Origin: Roseomonas genomospecies 6
GTDB lineage: Bacteria > Pseudomonadota > Alphaproteobacteria > Azospirillales > Azospirillaceae
NCBI RefSeq assembly: GCF_008365375.1
Contig: NZ_QOKW01000007.1
Span: forward strand, 124,001-188,000
Direction: 5' to 3'
DNA: 64,000 nt
Both the position numbers and the translations under genes were made by a program. Positions 1 through 8,649 of this stretch are shown here, piece after piece; within the stretch, counting starts at the first letter, position 1; every line of letters begins with the position of its first letter. The notes under the pieces are model-generated. The model searched no databases and was not told the DNA's origin. It worked only from the letters and a program-made list of their open reading frames with translations.

Positions 1-30
1 CGCAGGGGAGGGTCGGGGTGAGGGCCTCTT
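1..30. repeat. Interspersed GC-rich palindromic repeat, partial copy
   Basis: The first bases of the window read GGGGAGGGTCGGGGTGAGGG, which is one arm of the family of CCCTCCC/GGGAGGG palindromes found again near 16.9, 20.6, 24.2, 33.7, 44.7 and 55.4 kb. The other arm lies outside the window. The element sits just past the 3' end of the minus-strand response regulator gene. Confidence 0.6.
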
Positions 31-48
31 ATCGGATATGGGAAGTTC

Positions 49-1038
49 TCAGGCGGGCGGCAGGGGGGATCGACCGGCTCCGGACGCGCCGTCGGGCCAC
101 AGGCCGGGACTCTCTTCGTCGCGCAGGCTGAGGCTGCGGACCATGGCGCGCAGGGCGCCGACCATGACCCGCAGGGCGGCGGCGGACTCCGACCCGCCGC
201 CGATGCTGACGGTCCAGCGCAGGGCGTCGATGTGGGCCTGGACCGCCTCGTTGAAGCTCTCCCCGTCATGGTCCACCCAGGTGATGCAGGTCGACAGCGA
301 CGCGACGATGGCGGTGGCCGCGGCGTTGCCGGTGGCGGCCAGTTGAAGGTCGGACACGGCGTGGCGCAGCCGGGTGCCCAGCGCGTCGGGGCGGGCCAGC
401 GCGTTCTCCAGACGGTCGAGCGCCAGGACGAGCCGCACCATCTTCGGGTCGGTCGACCGCAGCGGCCCCGAGCCGGACGGGGAGGGCAGGCCGGGCAAGG
501 AGCCCGGCAAGGGCACAGGCACGGGCGGCGGCAGGCGCAGGGGGACGGGGCCGGAGGAAAGGGACGGACGCGGGGGAGGCTGGGACGGGCGCGCCTCCGA
601 CTCCGCGGAGGTGGTCTCGGTCCTGGGGCGGCCGCCCTTGCGCGGGTTGTTCAGCACCGTTTCGATCCGCCGGGCGATGGTGGCGGCGGACGCCGGCTTG
701 GCGAGCACGGTGTCCGCACCGGCGTCCCAGGCGGCGCGCACGGTGGCGACGTCGGCGTTGGCGGTCAGGACGATGACCGGCAGGTCGGGGCTGAGGCAGG
801 CGGCGGAGCCGCGCACCCAGCGGACGAGTTGCCCGCCGCCCACCGGTTCCATCACCCAGTCGGTGACCATCAGGTCATAGGGTTCCCGGCGCAGAAGCTC
901 CATCGCCTCCTGCCCGTTGGCCGCGGGGGTGACCTGACCCACGCTCCAATGCTCCAGCATGTCCCGCAGGGCCCGAAGCAGCAGCGGGTTGTTCTCGACG
1001 ACCAGGATCTTCAGGTGTGTCGGGTAGCGGCGCGGCAT
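49..1038 (-). CDS. Response regulator with N-terminal receiver domain
   Basis: The protein has 329 residues. Residues about 9-128 form a CheY-like receiver domain: an acidic patch at E15, the phosphoacceptor D60 in the motif VTDWVMEP, T92 in the VLTAN strand and K114 in LAKPAS. A proline, arginine and serine-rich linker follows (about 130-195), then a C-terminal region of about 130 residues that is alanine-rich, probably helical, and matches no output domain I recognise. There is no visible DNA-binding helix-turn-helix. It is therefore probably a single-domain type of regulator acting by protein contact, with its own C-terminal extension. No histidine kinase gene lies next to it inside the window. 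The usual second acidic residue of the DD pair is replaced (E15 then N16). Confidence 0.8.
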   Translation of the reverse strand: MPRRYPTHLKILVVENNPLLLRALRDMLEHWSVGQVTPAANGQEAMELLRREPYDLMVTDWVMEPVGGGQLVRWVRGSAACLSPDLPVIVLTANADVATVRAAWDAGADTVLAKPASAATIARRIETVLNNPRKGGRPRTETTSAESEARPSQPPPRPSLSSGPVPLRLPPPVPVPLPGSLPGLPSPSGSGPLRSTDPKMVRLVLALDRLENALARPDALGTRLRHAVSDLQLAATGNAAATAIVASLSTCITWVDHDGESFNEAVQAHIDALRWTVSIGGGSESAAALRVMVGALRAMVRSLSLRDEESPGLWPDGASGAGRSPLPPA

Positions 1039-1208
1039 CTCGGGTCCGAAGGTTCGGGAACGAAGCGGTACCGAATATCCGAACGCCGCCGTGGGATTTC
1101 AGGACGCGGAGACGTGTTAGCGCCAATCGGACGCGCGACCGGGGGAGCCTCTACGCCTCAAGGAGTGCGCCTGGTCTTCGGCTCCCCCGTCCGGGGATCG
1201 GACTGCCC

Positions 1209-1646
1209 CTAGCGGACCAGCGCCAGATCCTTCAGGACGGCCACCTCGTGGGCCTGCTCGTCCAGCCGGGCCTTGACGGCGTCGCCGATGGAGATCACGC
1301 CGGCAAGCTCCCCCGCGTCGTTGCAGACCGGCACATGGCGGTGGCGGCGCAACGTCATCATCTGCATCAGGTCCTTGATCGTGTCCTCCGGGCGGCAGGT
1401 CTTGACCTGTCGGGTCATCAGGTCCTCCACCGGGAGATCCAGCGCATCGGCCCCGTGCATCGCCACGGCGCGGACGATGTCGCGTTCCGACAGGATGCCG
1501 GCCAGCCGGCCCCGCCGGTCGCACACCACCAGGGCGCCGATGCGCCGTTCGGTCAGAGTGCGGGCGGCGGTCCGGATGGTCTCGGACGGCAGGATCGAGG
1601 CGACGGTACGGCCTTTGCGGTTCAGAACCTCGGCAACGACGGTCAT
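1209..1646 (-). CDS. Two-CBS-domain protein
   Basis: This is a 145-residue protein made almost entirely of two CBS motifs (about 8-62 and 73-130), the pair that forms a Bateman module binding adenosyl ligands. Typical motifs are visible: RRIGALVVCDRRGRLAGILS in the first repeat and RHRHVPVCNDAGELAGVIS in the second. I chose the start at 1646 because a GGGAGG Shine-Dalgarno sequence lies six bases upstream; an in-frame ATG at 1652 abuts that site and would be too close. The reading frame stays open further upstream, but that stretch looks non-coding. Stand-alone CBS proteins of this kind are usually regulatory or energy-sensing; the partner cannot be told from the context. Confidence 0.85.
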   Translation of the reverse strand: MTVVAEVLNRKGRTVASILPSETIRTAARTLTERRIGALVVCDRRGRLAGILSERDIVRAVAMHGADALDLPVEDLMTRQVKTCRPEDTIKDLMQMMTLRRHRHVPVCNDAGELAGVISIGDAVKARLDEQAHEVAVLKDLALVR

Positions 1647-1848
1647 GTCCATCCTCCCTTTCTCGGGTTGGCCCTCTTTTGGGTTGCCGAATCGGTGGGA
1701 ACCGATTCGAAATGAGGCTGGAGCGGCCATCGGACTCGGCAAGACCGAAGGACGCAATATTAGAGAGCGCTGAATTCCGTGGACCGTCCGAATCGCCGGG
1801 CTTATCCTGTGCCCCTGACGAGTGGGCGGCGCGTGGGGAGCATCGGAA

Positions 1849-2526
1849 ATGGCCGGCAACTGCTGCGGGGGGTCTTGCGGAGGCGGCGGAGGCATCGGGA
1901 GCCCGAACGGCGCGCGGCAGGCCGACTACCGCCGGGTTCTGCGCATGGCGATGCTCGTCCACGGGCTGATGTTCGCCATCGCCATGACCGCCGGCTTCGA
2001 GACGGGGTCCATGGCCCTGCGGGCGAACGCGCTGGATTTCCTGGCGAGCGCGATGAATTACGGCGTCGGCCTGTGGATGGTGGGCCGGGCGCTGGAGGGG
2101 CGCGCCTGGGCGTCTTTGGCGAAGGGGCTGGCGTTGACCGTGCTGGGGCTGTGGGTGGCCGCCTCCACGGCCTGGAGCGCCTATGCCGGCACCGTCCCCG
2201 ACGCTCCGGTGATGAGTCTCGTCGCTCTGCTGGGGCTTGGGGCCAACCTGTCGGTGGCGGCGCTGCTGTTCGCCGGGCGGCGCGGCGGCCCGACGCTGCG
2301 CGCGGTATGGCTGTGCGCCCGCAACGGCGTGCTGGCGAACGCCGCGGTCCTGATGGCGGCGGCGGGCGTGTGGACGATGGGGCAGGGCTGGCCGGACCAT
2401 CTGGTCGCCGCGGTGATCGCCGCGACGGTGCTGTCCGCCGCCCTGGCCGTGCTGCGGCAGGCGGTGGGGGAACTGCGCGCGTGGCACGCGCCCGCCGGGC
2501 CGACCGGATCGGGAATGGGGTCTTGA
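1849..2526 (+). CDS. Cation-diffusion-facilitator-like membrane protein, transmembrane part only
   Basis: The 225-residue protein has about six hydrophobic segments and resembles the membrane half of cation diffusion facilitators. The stretch GSMALRANALDFLASAMNYGVGLWMVG fits the helix that carries metal-binding Asp/Asn residues in that family. The N-terminus carries a cysteine and glycine cluster (NCCGGSCGGGGG), a possible metal-binding patch. The cytoplasmic C-terminal domain of typical family members is missing. I chose the ATG at 1849, which has a GGGGAG site eight bases upstream; an earlier in-frame ATG at 1822 lacks one. The substrate is unknown. The stop codon lies inside the TTGACA of the predicted trp promoter. 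Confidence 0.65.
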   Translation: MAGNCCGGSCGGGGGIGSPNGARQADYRRVLRMAMLVHGLMFAIAMTAGFETGSMALRANALDFLASAMNYGVGLWMVGRALEGRAWASLAKGLALTVLGLWVAASTAWSAYAGTVPDAPVMSLVALLGLGANLSVAALLFAGRRGGPTLRAVWLCARNGVLANAAVLMAAAGVWTMGQGWPDHLVAAVIAATVLSAALAVLRQAVGELRAWHAPAGPTGSGMGS

Positions 2527-2551
2527 CAGGGGCGCATCCCTGTGGCGAACT
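2523..2551 (+). promoter_or_regulatory. Predicted trp operon promoter
   Basis: A perfect TTGACA hexamer sits at 2523-2528, overlapping the stop codon of the preceding gene. A weak -10 region (CGAACT or close to it) follows after 17 bases, just before the trpL leader ATG at 2559. The -35 match is strong and the -10 is poor, so the exact start of transcription is uncertain. Confidence 0.4.
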
Positions 2552-2558
2552 CGGCGCC

Positions 2559-2609
2559 ATGATTTTCGCTGCGCCCTCCCTTTCGCGTCGTTGGTGGTGG
2601 CCCGTCTGA
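2559..2609 (+). CDS. trpL: trp operon leader peptide
   Basis: This is a 16-codon reading frame, MIFAAPSLSRRWWWPV followed by TGA, with three consecutive tryptophan codons at 2592-2600. Such a leader is the sensor of transcription attenuation: ribosomes stall on the Trp codons when charged tRNA-Trp is scarce. It lies between the predicted trp promoter and a strong terminator hairpin at 2652-2683, and the anthranilate synthase gene begins 155 bases beyond it. The arrangement matches the attenuator described for Azospirillum brasilense trpE(G). The ribosome-binding site is weak. Confidence 0.9.
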   Translation: MIFAAPSLSRRWWWPV

Positions 2610-2683
2610 CCGGGCCGGCCAGCCGACGCGCGTGAGCGCACAGACCATCGAAAGGCCGCCCGGAGCTTCCGGGCGGCCTTTTT
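2599..2683 (+). terminator. trp attenuator with competing hairpins
   Basis: Four pairing segments are visible. Segment 1 (GGCCCG, 2599-2604), which overlaps the Trp codons, pairs with 2611-2616. Segment 2 (2611-2620) can instead pair with segment 3 (2654-2662) with one bulged base, forming the antiterminator. Segments 3 and 4 (2652-2664 with 2668-2680) form a perfect 13-bp hairpin followed by five T residues, the terminator. Stalling on the Trp codons would block segment 1, free segment 2 and so prevent termination. Confidence 0.85.
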
Positions 2684-2764
2684 CCTGACCAGGGAATCAC
2701 AGGTGTCGAGCAAGGGAACTCCGGGTGTCCGTCCTCCAACGGATCGACCACCGGAGACCGTCTC

Positions 2765-4981
2765 ATGTACCCCGCCGACGTCCTCGCCTCGCCCGACCTC
2801 CTCGAACCGCTGAATTTCCGAACGCAGGGGGGCGTGACCGTGACCCGGCGCGCCGCGGCCCTGGACCCGCGGGGCGCGCTCGACCCGGTGATCGACGCTC
2901 TGGACCGCCGCCGCGGCCTGCTGCTGTCCAGCGGGGTGGAGGCGCCGGGCCGCTACCGCCGCCACGCCCTGGGCTTCACCGATCCGCCGCTGGCCGTCAC
3001 CGCGCGGGGGCGGACGCTGCGCGTCGACGCGCTGAACGCGCGGGGCCGGGTGCTGCTGCCCGCCGTCGCCGCCGCTCTGCGCGGCCTCGACGCGTTGGCC
3101 GGCGTCGAGGAGGCGCCGTCCCGCGTCACCGTCCTGGTTCGCAAGCCCCACCACCCCTTCCCGGAGGAGGAGCGGAGCCGTCAGCCCTCCGTCTTCTCCG
3201 CCCTGCGCGCGGTGCTGGACCTGTTCGCCGCTCCCGGCGATCCGCTGCTCGGGCTCTATGGTGCCTTCGCCTACGACCTCGCCTTCCAGTTCGAACCGAT
3301 CCGCCTGCGGCTGGAGCGGCCCGACGACCAGCGCGATCTGCTGCTCTACCTGCCGGACCGGATCGTCGCGCTGGACCCGGTGGCGGGACTTGCGCGGCTC
3401 GTCGAGTACGAGTTCGCCTGCGGGACGCAAAGCACGGAGGGGCTGGAGCGGACCGGGCGCGACCACCCCTACCGCCCCGACACCAACGCCGCGGCGGGCT
3501 GCGACCACGCGCCCGGCGAGTATCAGCGGGTGGTGGAGACCGCCAAGGACGCCTTCCGCCGCGGCGACCTGTTCGAGGTGGTGCCCGGCCAGACCTTCGC
3601 GGAACCCTGCGCCGATGCGCCGTCGGCGGTGTTCCGGCGGCTGCGCGCCGCCAACCCGGCGCCCTATGAAGCCTTCGTCAATCTGGGGCGGGGCGAGTTC
3701 CTCGTCGCCGCCAGCCCGGAGATGTATGTGCGGGTGGCCGGCGGGCGGGTGGAGACCTGCCCGATCTCCGGAACCGTGGCGCGCGGCGCCGACGCGCTGG
3801 GCGACGCCTCCCAGATCCTGCGCCTGCTGACCTCGGCCAAGGACGCGGCGGAACTGACCATGTGCACCGACGTGGACCGCAACGACAAGGCGCGCGTCTG
3901 CGAGCCGGGGTCCGTCCGGGTGATCGGGCGGCGGATGATCGAGCTGTATTCGCGGCTGATCCACACGGTGGACCATGTGGAAGGCCGGCTGCGCCCCGGC
4001 TTCGACGCTCTGGACGCCTTCCTCACCCACGCCTGGGCGGTGACGGTGACCGGCGCGCCGAAGCGCTGGGCCATGCAATTCCTGGAGGACACCGAGCGGT
4101 CGCCGCGGCGCTGGTACGGCGGGGCCTTCGGGCGGCTGGGTTTCGACGGGGGCATGGACACCGGCCTGACCCTGCGCACCATCCGCATGGCCGAGGGTAT
4201 GGCGTATGTGAGGGCCGGGGCGACCCTGCTGTCCGACAGCGACCCGGAGGCGGAGGACGCCGAATGCCGCCTGAAGGCCGCCGCCTTCCGCGATGCAATC
4301 CGTGGGGACGCGATCCGGGGGACGGCGGCGGTTCCGGCCTCCGTGCTTCCGGCGGCGCCTTCAGGCGGACGAGGCAAGCGGGTGCTGCTGGTGGACCATG
4401 ACGACAGCTTCGTCCACACGCTGGCCGATTACCTGCGCCAGACCGGCGCGTCGGTGACGACCTTGCGCCACAGCCACGCGCGGGCGGAGCTGGCCGTTCA
4501 GAAGCCCGATCTGGTCGTCCTGTCGCCCGGTCCGGGCCGCCCGGCGGATTTCGACGTGTCGGGCACCATCGATACGGCTCTGGCGCTCGGCCTGCCGCTG
4601 TTCGGCGTCTGCCTGGGGCTGCAAGGAATGGTGGAGCGGTTCGGCGGCGCCCTGGACGTCCTGCCGGAACCGGCTCACGGCAAGGCGGCGGAGATCCGGG
4701 TGCTGGGCGGGCGGCTGTTCGCCGGCTTGCCGGAGAGGCTGACGGTCGGTCGCTACCACTCGCTGGTGGCGCGACGCGACGGGCTGCCGGCGGATCTGAT
4801 GGTGACCGCGGAAACCGCCGATGGGCTGGTCATGGCCGTGGAGCACCGGTGGCTTCCGCTCGCCGCGGTGCAGTTCCACCCCGAGTCGATCCTGTCGCTC
4901 GACGGCGGAGTTGGCCTCGCCCTTCTGGGGAATGTGATGGACCGGTTCGCCGCCGGCATCCTTGCGGACGCGGCGGCGTGA
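2765..4981 (+). CDS. trpE(G): Fused anthranilate synthase, TrpE and TrpG in one chain
   Basis: This 738-residue enzyme converts chorismate and glutamine to anthranilate, the first committed step of tryptophan synthesis. Residues about 1-515 are the TrpE chorismate-binding component, with an LLLSSG motif near the N-terminus that resembles the tryptophan feedback site (LLES in enteric TrpE) and the conserved CTDVDRNDKARVCEPGSV stretch. A short linker leads to the class I glutamine amidotransferase part (about 535-738), with nucleophile C616 in GVCLGLQG and the H705/E707 pair in FHPES. Both parts look intact. Such fusions are typical of Rhizobiales and Azospirillum. Expression is expected to be under attenuation by the trpL leader just upstream. 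No other trp genes are in the window. Confidence 0.97.
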   Translation: MYPADVLASPDLLEPLNFRTQGGVTVTRRAAALDPRGALDPVIDALDRRRGLLLSSGVEAPGRYRRHALGFTDPPLAVTARGRTLRVDALNARGRVLLPAVAAALRGLDALAGVEEAPSRVTVLVRKPHHPFPEEERSRQPSVFSALRAVLDLFAAPGDPLLGLYGAFAYDLAFQFEPIRLRLERPDDQRDLLLYLPDRIVALDPVAGLARLVEYEFACGTQSTEGLERTGRDHPYRPDTNAAAGCDHAPGEYQRVVETAKDAFRRGDLFEVVPGQTFAEPCADAPSAVFRRLRAANPAPYEAFVNLGRGEFLVAASPEMYVRVAGGRVETCPISGTVARGADALGDASQILRLLTSAKDAAELTMCTDVDRNDKARVCEPGSVRVIGRRMIELYSRLIHTVDHVEGRLRPGFDALDAFLTHAWAVTVTGAPKRWAMQFLEDTERSPRRWYGGAFGRLGFDGGMDTGLTLRTIRMAEGMAYVRAGATLLSDSDPEAEDAECRLKAAAFRDAIRGDAIRGTAAVPASVLPAAPSGGRGKRVLLVDHDDSFVHTLADYLRQTGASVTTLRHSHARAELAVQKPDLVVLSPGPGRPADFDVSGTIDTALALGLPLFGVCLGLQGMVERFGGALDVLPEPAHGKAAEIRVLGGRLFAGLPERLTVGRYHSLVARRDGLPADLMVTAETADGLVMAVEHRWLPLAAVQFHPESILSLDGGVGLALLGNVMDRFAAGILADAAA

Positions 4982-5002
4982 TGGTGGAGGGGCCGGGGGT
5001 GG

Positions 5003-5251
5003 TTACTCCACCATCCCCAGCGCTTCCTTGTAGAGTTCCAGGATGGCTTCCTGCTCCTGGCGGTCGGCCTTGTCCATTTTGCGAAGCCGGATGATCTGCC
5101 GGATGATCTTGGTGTCGAAGCCGGTGCCCTTGGCCTCGGCATAGACTTCCTTGATGTCCTCCTGCAGGCCGCGCTTCTCCTCTTCCAGGCGCTCGATGCG
5201 CTCGACGAAGGATTTCAGGCGATCCGCCGCAATGCCGCCGACGTCGGACAT
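5003..5251 (-). CDS. gapR: GapR family nucleoid-associated protein (DUF2312)
   Basis: This small protein has 82 residues and is predicted to be almost wholly helical. A first coiled-coil helix (RLKSFVERIERLEEEKRGLQ) is followed by the family signature KEVYAEAKGTGFDTKIIRQIIRLRK. GapR is an alphaproteobacterial protein that binds AT-rich, overtwisted DNA and assists replication and chromosome organisation. I chose the ATG at 5251, which gives the usual family length; the frame stays open far upstream but without family similarity. The gene points away from the transhydrogenase operon and ends 21 bases from the 3' end of trpE(G). Confidence 0.93.
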   Translation of the reverse strand: MSDVGGIAADRLKSFVERIERLEEEKRGLQEDIKEVYAEAKGTGFDTKIIRQIIRLRKMDKADRQEQEAILELYKEALGMVE

Positions 5252-5595
5252 GATTGGGGTAACCTCAAATTGGGTGCTTCCGGGGAATCCGGCGCGGACG
5301 ATATCGGCGGGCGCCGCCGATGGCAAGGGACTCCCGGCATCCTGTTCGCGGATGCCACAGGGCGGGCGCCTCGTGCGAAAGACGCATGGCGCGCCGTCGC
5401 GAAAGGGGCGACCTTGCGCTTTCCGTTGCACGCGCGCGTGCCATGCCTCTCCCGGCTGTTGCGCCGCACCAACACCGCTGGTAATACCATCGACGCTCAA
5501 GAGCTTCACAAAGTCACATAAATCCGGCATTGATGCCGACGGTCTGGGCCGATTGCACGCAAATCGGCCACTTGCGGCAGGGGAGATAAAGAACC
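5252..5595. other. Divergent intergenic region between gapR and pntAA
   Basis: These 344 bases hold no convincing gene. They should carry the promoter of gapR on the minus strand and that of the transhydrogenase operon on the plus strand. The last 150 bases are less GC-rich than the surroundings, as expected of promoter DNA. Short open frames crossing the region have no recognisable product. Confidence 0.6.
5459..5487 (+). promoter_or_regulatory. Predicted promoter of the pnt operon
   Basis: TTGCGC at 5459-5464 and TAATAC at 5482-5487 are separated by 17 bases, about 110 bases ahead of pntAA. The -10 match is good and the -35 moderate. It is the best sigma-70-like candidate I can see in this gap. 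Confidence 0.4.
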
Positions 5596-6771
5596 ATGAA
5601 AATCGCCATACCCAGGGAGCGGCGCGCGGGCGAGAATCGCGTCGCGGCATCTCCGGAGACGGTCAAGAAACTCAAAGCCCTCAGCCTGGAAGTGGTCGTG
5701 GAGACCGGCGCGGGGCTGGGCTCGAACCTGCCGGACCGGGTCTACCAGGACGCCGGAGCGGAGATCGCGCCGGACGCCGCCTCGGCGCTGGCCGGGGCCG
5801 ACATCGTTCTGAAGGTGCAGCGCCCGCTGCTCGCCGGGGAGGGGGACCTCGACGAACTGGCGCTGATCCCGCGCGGCGCGCTGCTGCTGGGCATCCTCAA
5901 CCCGCACAACAGCCGCGACCATGTGGCGGCCTACGCCGCGGCGGGGGTCAACGCGCTGGCCATGGAGTTCATGCCGCGCATCACCCGCGCCCAGGTCATG
6001 GACGTGCTGTCCTCGCAGGCCAACCTCGCCGGCTACAAGGCGGTGGTGGATGCGGCCAGCGAGTACGGCCGGGCCTACCCGATGATGATGACCGCGGCGG
6101 GCACCGTGCCGCCGGCCCGCGCCTTCATCATGGGTGTGGGCGTGGCCGGTCTGCAGGCCATCGCCACGGCCAAGCGTCTGGGCGCCATCGTCTCGGCGAC
6201 CGACGTCCGTCCGGCGGTCAAGGAGCAGGTGCAGAGCCTCGGCGGCAGCTTCGTCGCGGTGGAGAACGAGGAGTTCAAACAGGCCGAGACGTCCGGCGGC
6301 TACGCCAAGGAGATGTCCGACGACTACAAGCGCCAGCAGGCGGCGCTGGTGGCCGAGCACATCAAGAAGCAGGACATCGTCATCACCACCGCGCTGATCC
6401 CCGGACGCAAGGCTCCGGTGCTGGTGACGCGCGAGCATGTCGCCTCGATGAAGCCGGGCTCGGTCATCATCGATCTGGCGGTGGAGCAGGGCGGCAACGT
6501 CGAGGGCTCGGAGCTGGGCAAGGTCGTCACCACGGAGAACGGGGTGAAGATCGTCGGCCACGCCAACTACCCCAGCCGCATCGCCGAGAGCGCCTCGCTG
6601 CTCTACGCCAAGAACCTGCTGGCCCTGCTCCAGTCGCTGCACGACAAGGACCCCGAGGACAGCAAAAAGGGTCGCGTCACGCTCAACTGGGACGACGAGA
6701 TCGTCAAGGCCATCGCGCTCACCCGCGACGGGCAGATCGTCCATCCCGCCTTCGCCGGCCAGACGGTCTAA
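5596..6771 (+). CDS. pntAA: NAD(P) transhydrogenase alpha subunit, part 1 (NAD-binding domain I)
   Basis: The 391-residue protein is the soluble NAD(H)-binding domain of the proton-translocating transhydrogenase, which uses the proton gradient to reduce NADP with NADH. It begins KIAIPRERRAGENRVAASPE, typical of the alanine dehydrogenase/PntA N-terminal domain. The Rossmann glycines G180, G182 and G185 lie in MGVGVAGLQA. It ends where the domain should end, without the membrane helices that the long E. coli PntA carries; those are in the next gene. The GGGGAG ribosome-binding site is about ten bases upstream. It is the first gene of a three-gene operon, as in Rhodospirillum. Confidence 0.96.
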   Translation: MKIAIPRERRAGENRVAASPETVKKLKALSLEVVVETGAGLGSNLPDRVYQDAGAEIAPDAASALAGADIVLKVQRPLLAGEGDLDELALIPRGALLLGILNPHNSRDHVAAYAAAGVNALAMEFMPRITRAQVMDVLSSQANLAGYKAVVDAASEYGRAYPMMMTAAGTVPPARAFIMGVGVAGLQAIATAKRLGAIVSATDVRPAVKEQVQSLGGSFVAVENEEFKQAETSGGYAKEMSDDYKRQQAALVAEHIKKQDIVITTALIPGRKAPVLVTREHVASMKPGSVIIDLAVEQGGNVEGSELGKVVTTENGVKIVGHANYPSRIAESASLLYAKNLLALLQSLHDKDPEDSKKGRVTLNWDDEIVKAIALTRDGQIVHPAFAGQTV

Positions 6772-6798
6772 AGGCCGGACGGATTCAGGGAGAGACAC

Positions 6799-7221
6799 AT
6801 GGATCAGACTCAATTGTCCAACCGCATCGTCGAGCTGAAGGCCCAGCTCGCCGCCGCCGGCCAACAGATCGACGCGCTCGCCGCCCAGGCCGCGGCGCTC
6901 GGCCACGCCGCCCCCGTGGCGGACGCGGCGAGCCACGGCAACTTCTTCATCACCGGGCTGACGGTGTTCGTGCTGGCCTGCTTCGTGGGCTACTACGTGG
7001 TGTGGCGGGTGACGCCGGCGCTGCACTCGCCGCTGATGGCGGTGACCAACGCGGTGTCCTCGGTGATCATCGTCGGCGCCCTGATCGCCGCCGGCCCGCT
7101 CGGCTTCGGCTTCTCCAAGATCATGGGCTTCCTCGCCGTCATCCTGGCCAGCGTCAACATCTTCGGCGGCTTCCTGGTCACCCAGCGCATGCTGTCGATG
7201 TTCAAGAAGAAGGGCAAGTAA
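6799..7221 (+). CDS. pntAB: NAD(P) transhydrogenase alpha subunit, part 2 (membrane)
   Basis: The 140-residue protein has a helical, coiled-coil-like N-terminus (about 1-40) and then three to four transmembrane helices. The stretch from [31 protein letters not shown] to [18 protein letters not shown] is characteristic of the C-terminal membrane part of PntA. It forms part of membrane domain II together with PntB. It lies 27 bases after pntAA and two bases before pntB, so the three genes should be co-transcribed. A GGGAGAG ribosome-binding site precedes the ATG. Confidence 0.95.
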   Translation: MDQTQLSNRIVELKAQLAAAGQQIDALAAQAAALGHAAPVADAASHGNFFITGLTVFVLACFVGYYVVWRVTPALHSPLMAVTNAVSSVIIVGALIAAGPLGFGFSKIMGFLAVILASVNIFGGFLVTQRMLSMFKKKGK

Positions 7222-7223
7222 CC

Positions 7224-8618
7224 ATGGAAACCCTGTCCGCCCTTCTCTATCTGGTCGCCTCGGTCTGCTTCATCATGGCCCTGCGCGGCCTGTCCAGCCC
7301 GGAGACCTCCCGCCAGGGCAACTTCTTCGGCATGGCCGGCATGACCATCGCCGTGCTGACCACGCTGGCCCTGCCCATCGTCCAGTCCTACTGGATGATC
7401 GTCCTCGGCATCGCCATCGGCGGCGGCATCGGCTACGTCATCGCCAAGAAGATCGAGATGACCGCCCTGCCGCAGCTCGTCGCCGCCTTCCACTCGCTGG
7501 TCGGTCTGGCCGCGGTGTTCGTGGCGCTCTCGGCCTTCTACTCGCCCGAGGCCTACGGCATCGGCGTGCCCGGGGCCATCGCCAAGGGCTCGCTGGTCGA
7601 GATGGCGCTCGGCACGGCCATCGGCGCCATCACCTTCACCGGCTCCATCGTCGCCTTCGCCAAGCTGCAGGGGCTGGTCACCGGCAAGCCGCTGGTCTTC
7701 CCCTACCAGCACCACCTCAACGCCGCCCTCGGCGTCCTCACCGTCCTGCTCATCATCTGGCTGGTGCAGTCGAACTCCGGCGCGGCGATGTGGATCATCG
7801 TGCTGGTCGCGCTGGCGCTGGGCTTCCTGCTGATCCTGCCGATCGGCGGGGCGGACATGCCGGTGGTGATCTCGATGCTGAACAGCTACTCCGGCTGGGC
7901 GGCGGCGGGCATCGGCTTCACGCTGCAGAACAACCTGCTGATCGTCACCGGCGCGCTGGTCGGCTCGTCGGGCGCGATCCTGTCCTACATCATGTGCAAG
8001 GGCATGAACCGCTCGATCTTCAACGTCATCCTGGGCGGCTTCGGCGGCGAGGGCGGGGCGGCGTCGGCGGCGGCCGGCGGCGGCGAGCGCGGCACGGTGA
8101 AGGCCGGCTCGCCGGAGGACGCGGCCTACATCATGAAGAACGCCCAGTCGGTGATCATCGTCCCGGGCTACGGCATGGCGGTGGCCCAGGCCCAGCACGC
8201 GCTGCGCGAGATGGCCGACCTGCTCAAGAAGGAGGGCGTCGAGGTCAAGTACGCCATCCACCCGGTGGCGGGGCGCATGCCGGGCCACATGAACGTGCTG
8301 CTGGCCGAGGCCAACGTGCCCTACGACGAGGTGTTCGAGCTGGAGGACATCAACCGCGACTTCGGCACCGCGGACGTGGCCTTCGTGATCGGCGCCAACG
8401 ACGTGACCAACCCGGCGGCCAAGACCGACCCGCAGTCGCCGATCTACGGCATGCCGATCCTCGACGTGGAGAAGGCCAAGACGGTGTTCTTCATCAAGCG
8501 CGGCATGGCCGCCGGCTACGCCGGTGTCGAGAACGAGCTGTTCTTCCGCCCCAACACCATGATGCTCTTCGGCGACGCCAAGAAGGTTACCGAAGAGGTC
8601 GTGAAGTCGATGGAGTAA
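7224..8618 (+). CDS. pntB: NAD(P) transhydrogenase beta subunit
   Basis: This 464-residue protein carries about eight or nine transmembrane helices in the first 270 residues and the NADP-binding domain III at the C-terminus (about 290-464). The domain III signature VIIVPGYGMAVAQAQHALRE and the GRMPGHMNVLLAEA loop are clear. Length and content are as in known PntB. The ATG at 7224 follows the pntAB stop by two bases and sits behind AAGAAGGG. The frame remains open for more than 2 kb upstream, but that stretch is the shadow of pntAA in another frame. A strong terminator follows the gene. Confidence 0.96.
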   Translation: METLSALLYLVASVCFIMALRGLSSPETSRQGNFFGMAGMTIAVLTTLALPIVQSYWMIVLGIAIGGGIGYVIAKKIEMTALPQLVAAFHSLVGLAAVFVALSAFYSPEAYGIGVPGAIAKGSLVEMALGTAIGAITFTGSIVAFAKLQGLVTGKPLVFPYQHHLNAALGVLTVLLIIWLVQSNSGAAMWIIVLVALALGFLLILPIGGADMPVVISMLNSYSGWAAAGIGFTLQNNLLIVTGALVGSSGAILSYIMCKGMNRSIFNVILGGFGGEGGAASAAAGGGERGTVKAGSPEDAAYIMKNAQSVIIVPGYGMAVAQAQHALREMADLLKKEGVEVKYAIHPVAGRMPGHMNVLLAEANVPYDEVFELEDINRDFGTADVAFVIGANDVTNPAAKTDPQSPIYGMPILDVEKAKTVFFIKRGMAAGYAGVENELFFRPNTMMLFGDAKKVTEEVVKSME

Positions 8619-8649
8619 CCCGCGCCGTCAAGGGTGTGGTGTGACACGG

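Noticed and set aside
5151..7223. A long plus-strand open frame running into pntB from 2 kb upstream
   Set aside because: It overlaps gapR, pntAA and pntAB in other frames. Only the part from 7224 has family similarity, and pntB has its own start codon two bases after pntAB.
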